Source: Saprospiraceae bacterium (lineage in GTDB: Bacteria > Bacteroidota > Bacteroidia > Chitinophagales > Saprospiraceae). From it: DNA of 64,000 nt. The notes under the pieces were generated by a model. It saw only the letters and a list, made by a program, of their open reading frames with translations, had not been told where the DNA came from and searched no databases. The position numbers and the translations under genes were made by a program. This document shows, one piece after another, positions 61,740-64,000 of the stretch. The number at the start of each line of letters is the position of its first letter. The stretch's first letter is position 1. The stretch spans positions 21,470-85,469 of the forward strand of contig JAEUUT010000092.1 of assembly GCA_016787415.1 (NCBI GenBank), written 5' to 3'.

Positions 61740-63278
61740 ATGCAAAAAATCCTTATTCTAGATTTCGGATCGCAATTTACCCAACTCATCGCCCGCAGAA
61801 TTCGGGAAATGAATGTTTACTGCGAAATAGTTCCTTATCATAAAATTCCTGAATTGACGCCTGATATTCAAGGTGTTATATTGTCGGGCAGCCCATTTTC
61901 CGTCCGCCAACCCGATGCCTTGCGTGTCGACCTCGACCGGATAGCGGGCAATAAGCCCTTGCTGGGTATCTGCTATGGAGCACAACTCATTTCAGATTAT
62001 TACGGAGGAGAGGTGGGCCGCTCTGAAAAGCGGGAGTATGGAAAGGTTATGCTCCAGCACCATGCCCCTTCCGATCCGTTTTTTGCGGGTATCTCCAAAC
62101 GCTCGCAGGTATGGATGAGCCACAGCGATACCATCCTGCGCCTGCCGGAAGGATTTGAAGTGCTGGGAAATTCGGATACCATCCCATTCGCTGCATTTCG
62201 TTCCAAACCCGATCGTTTCAAATACCCGGTTTATGGCATTCAATTCCATCCGGAAGTGTACCACAGCCTGGAAGGTTTTGAAATCCTGAAAAACTTTGTA
62301 CTGGATATTTGTGGATGTGTGAGCGAATGGACGCCGGCTCATTTTGTAGATGAGACTGTTGCGCGTTTGCGCGATCAGGTTGGAACAGAAAAAGTTATTA
62401 TGGCTTTATCGGGCGGCGTTGACTCCACTGTTGCGGCCACGCTGCTACACAGGGCCATTGGCAACCAATTGTTTTGCTTTTTTGTCGACAATGGTTTGCT
62501 GCGAAAAGGAGAATTCGAACAGGTGCTTGAATCTTACAAGGGAATGGGCCTTAATATAGAAGGCGTCGATGCGCGACAGCGGTTTTGGGATGGACTGGCA
62601 GGCGAAACAGACCCGGAGAAAAAGCGCAAGATTATCGGCAAGTTGTTTATCGATATTTTTGAAGAGGAATCCAATGCGCATCCTGAGGCGGCCTGGCTGG
62701 GTCAGGGTACCATTTATCCGGATGTGATTGAGTCGATCAGCGTGCATGGCCCTTCTGTTACGATCAAAAGCCACCACAATGTGGGCGGTTTGCCGGAAAA
62801 ACTGAAACTGAAAATCGTAGAGCCTTTGCGTATGTTGTTTAAAGACGAGGTACGCCGGGTAGGCAAGGAACTGGAAGTGCCGTCGGCAATACTGAACCGG
62901 CATCCATTTCCCGGTCCGGGCCTTGGCATTCGCATCCTGGGAGATATTACCCCTGAAAAAGTACAACTCCTACAGGAAGCCGACGCCATTTTTATCAACA
63001 AACTGCGCGAACACGGATTGTATGAGGAGGTTTGGCAGGCAGGCGCTATTTTGCTGCCTATACATTCTGTGGGCGTCATGGGCGACGAACGCACCTACGA
63101 AAAAACGATTGCCCTGCGTGCTGTCAGTTCCACCGATGGCATGACCGCCGAGTGGAGCCGATTGCCGCACGAGTTTCTGGCCGAAGTGAGCAGCGAGATC
63201 ATCAACCATGTAAAAGGTATCAATCGCGTGGTATTTGATATTTCGACAAAACCACCTGCTACGATCGAATGGGAGTAA
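61740..63278 (+). CDS. guaA: GMP synthase (glutamine-hydrolysing)
   Basis: Converts XMP to GMP using glutamine and ATP, in the cytoplasm. The 512-residue protein has a class-I glutamine amidotransferase domain ([10 protein letters not shown] with Cys78; [12 protein letters not shown] with His and Glu) and an ATP-pyrophosphatase domain with P-loop [12 protein letters not shown], then the dimerisation domain with [14 protein letters not shown] and the end KPPATIEWE. It is full length and complete. The following lipoprotein gene starts 48 bases downstream (63326), so the two may be co-transcribed. Confidence 0.97.
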   Translation: MQKILILDFGSQFTQLIARRIREMNVYCEIVPYHKIPELTPDIQGVILSGSPFSVRQPDALRVDLDRIAGNKPLLGICYGAQLISDYYGGEVGRSEKREYGKVMLQHHAPSDPFFAGISKRSQVWMSHSDTILRLPEGFEVLGNSDTIPFAAFRSKPDRFKYPVYGIQFHPEVYHSLEGFEILKNFVLDICGCVSEWTPAHFVDETVARLRDQVGTEKVIMALSGGVDSTVAATLLHRAIGNQLFCFFVDNGLLRKGEFEQVLESYKGMGLNIEGVDARQRFWDGLAGETDPEKKRKIIGKLFIDIFEEESNAHPEAAWLGQGTIYPDVIESISVHGPSVTIKSHHNVGGLPEKLKLKIVEPLRMLFKDEVRRVGKELEVPSAILNRHPFPGPGLGIRILGDITPEKVQLLQEADAIFINKLREHGLYEEVWQAGAILLPIHSVGVMGDERTYEKTIALRAVSSTDGMTAEWSRLPHEFLAEVSSEIINHVKGINRVVFDISTKPPATIEWE

Positions 63279-63325
63279 AAGCATCAAAAGCATCATTTGC
63301 ATCGTTTTCAGGAAAAAAATACGCT

Positions 63326-63823
63326 ATGCTTTTTCGTCTATTGTTGCCTGCGTTGATGTTGATTACGAACGGTTGCTACTCGTTTAAGGGCATTTCCATC
63401 CCACCGGAAGTAAACACCTTTTACGTTCGCAATTTTGAAACACTGGCTACCAACGCGCCGCCTACCCTGGGCCTCGATTTTGGGGAAAGGTTGAAAGATA
63501 AGGTTCGTTCTGAAACCCGGTTGAAACTGTTGACCGACAATGCCGACGTGGAATTTACGGGAAAAATTACCGACTTCAGGGTAGTGCCTGTGGCGCCAAA
63601 ACCTGGCGAACAGGTCTCGCTCAACCGCCTGGAAATAAAGATGCGTATCGGATTTATCAACAACAATGACGAGAAAAAAGGTTGGTCTGCCGAAAAGGAT
63701 TTTAGCCACTTCGCTGAATTTTCTAATTCTACAGACCTGCTTGCTGTACAGGATCAACTGGTGCGCCAAATCGGCGATCAGTTGTTGGAAGATATCTTCA
63801 ATGCTGCATTTAACGACTGGTAA
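63326..63823 (+). CDS. LptE-like LPS-assembly lipoprotein
   Basis: A 165-residue outer-membrane lipoprotein (lipobox LITNGC, Cys17). CYSFKGISIPPEVNTFYVRNF and LGLDFGERLKDKVRSETRLKLL match the Bacteroidota form of LptE, the plug protein of the LPS translocon LptD. The rest (DNADVEFTGKITDFRV, QIGDQLLEDIFNAAF) fits the family's alpha/beta fold. The ATG at 63326 gives the signal peptide; the upstream ATG at 63269 overlaps the end of guaA and is unlikely. It is followed by a gene often found next in this phylum. Confidence 0.88.
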   Translation: MLFRLLLPALMLITNGCYSFKGISIPPEVNTFYVRNFETLATNAPPTLGLDFGERLKDKVRSETRLKLLTDNADVEFTGKITDFRVVPVAPKPGEQVSLNRLEIKMRIGFINNNDEKKGWSAEKDFSHFAEFSNSTDLLAVQDQLVRQIGDQLLEDIFNAAFNDW

Positions 63824-63859
63824 TTCTTCCTGACCTTATCAAAAAACACTTGCACGCCT

Positions 63860-63867
63860 TATTTTTG
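63860..63867 (+). promoter_or_regulatory. -7-type promoter box before the last gene
   Basis: TATTTTTG matches TAnnTTTG exactly and ends eight bases before the ATG at 63876, implying a very short leader. Confidence 0.4.
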
Positions 63868-63875
63868 CTGCCTAT

Positions 63876-64000
63876 ATGACGCAGGATCGCTTTTTTCGCA
63901 TGCTGAATGACCCCGAATTGTTAGGGAATATCTCCTATGAGGAGTTGAAAACCCTCGCATTGGCTTATCCGTATGCCCACAACCTGCGCTACCTACTTGC
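63876..64000 (+). CDS. Partial gene, TPR-like or unknown Bacteroidota protein
   Basis: An open frame from ATG at 63876 runs off the window: MTQDRFFRMLNDPELLGNIS, then YEELKTLALAYPYAHNLRYL. The N-terminal pattern (short helix, leucine-rich, LxxLxxAYPYxxxxRxL) resembles the start of a common Bacteroidota hypothetical protein found next to lptE. Too little is visible for a function. It lies 52 bases after the lptE-like gene. Confidence 0.75.
   Translation, partial: MTQDRFFRMLNDPELLGNISYEELKTLALAYPYAHNLRYLL

Overview
The window looks like a chromosomal segment from a free-living Bacteroidota bacterium, most likely from the Saprospiria or Chitinophagia branch. The evidence is several secreted proteins with type IX secretion (T9SS) C-terminal domains, SusC/D-independent outer-membrane barrels, an MlaEFD set, a DUF3822-rsmD pair, Bacteroidota-type promoter boxes (TAnnTTTG) and weak Shine-Dalgarno signals. 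No rRNA, tRNA, CRISPR array, prophage or intact insertion sequence was recognised.

Layout. 1-9.3 kb: an unrecognised partial gene, an outer-membrane barrel, mlaEFD (lipid transport), an APC permease, a DUF1349 lipoprotein, a bacterial pentameric ligand-gated ion channel homologue, rsmD and DUF3822. 9.3-16.2 kb: bactofilin, tsaD, an 830-base gene-free stretch, a conserved helical protein, an MBOAT acyltransferase and a YggS-type PLP protein. 16.3-30.4 kb: a 2633-residue adhesin-like T9SS protein, an astacin-like metalloprotease, an M1-like protein that has lost its zinc site, and a lamin-tail-domain protein. 30.5-36.5 kb: an SH3-type lipoprotein, a membrane-anchored TIR-like protein, two coiled-coil genes (one PspA-like with N-terminal membrane helices), galE and trmN6. 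36.4-41.3 kb: secreted phospholipase-D-like and subtilisin-like proteins and a barrel. 41.5-49.4 kb: gyrA, a TPR protein, a glycosyltransferase, a membrane AraC-type regulator and an ASPIC/UnbV T9SS protein. 49.5-64 kb: a sugar-dehydrogenase-like cytochrome c, a DUF1080 protein, a NadM-Nudix fusion, a second giant (2040-residue) T9SS repeat protein, cysM, guaA, an LptE-like lipoprotein and a partial gene.

The most unusual layer is not genic. At least ten intergenic repeat elements in five sequence families occur, nearly all long palindromes and most touching or containing the stop codon of a neighbouring gene. One of them (35331-35708, 378 bp) sits inside a member of another family and is flanked by an exact 12-bp direct repeat. 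Comparison with two uninterrupted members allows the empty site to be reconstructed. This is good internal evidence that at least one palindrome family is, or was, mobile.

Housekeeping genes (tsaD, rsmD, gyrA, guaA, cysM, galE, trmN6) alternate with surface and secretion genes. mlaEFD is a clear operon, and short spacing suggests further co-transcribed pairs. Functional calls come from motif reading only; no database search was run.
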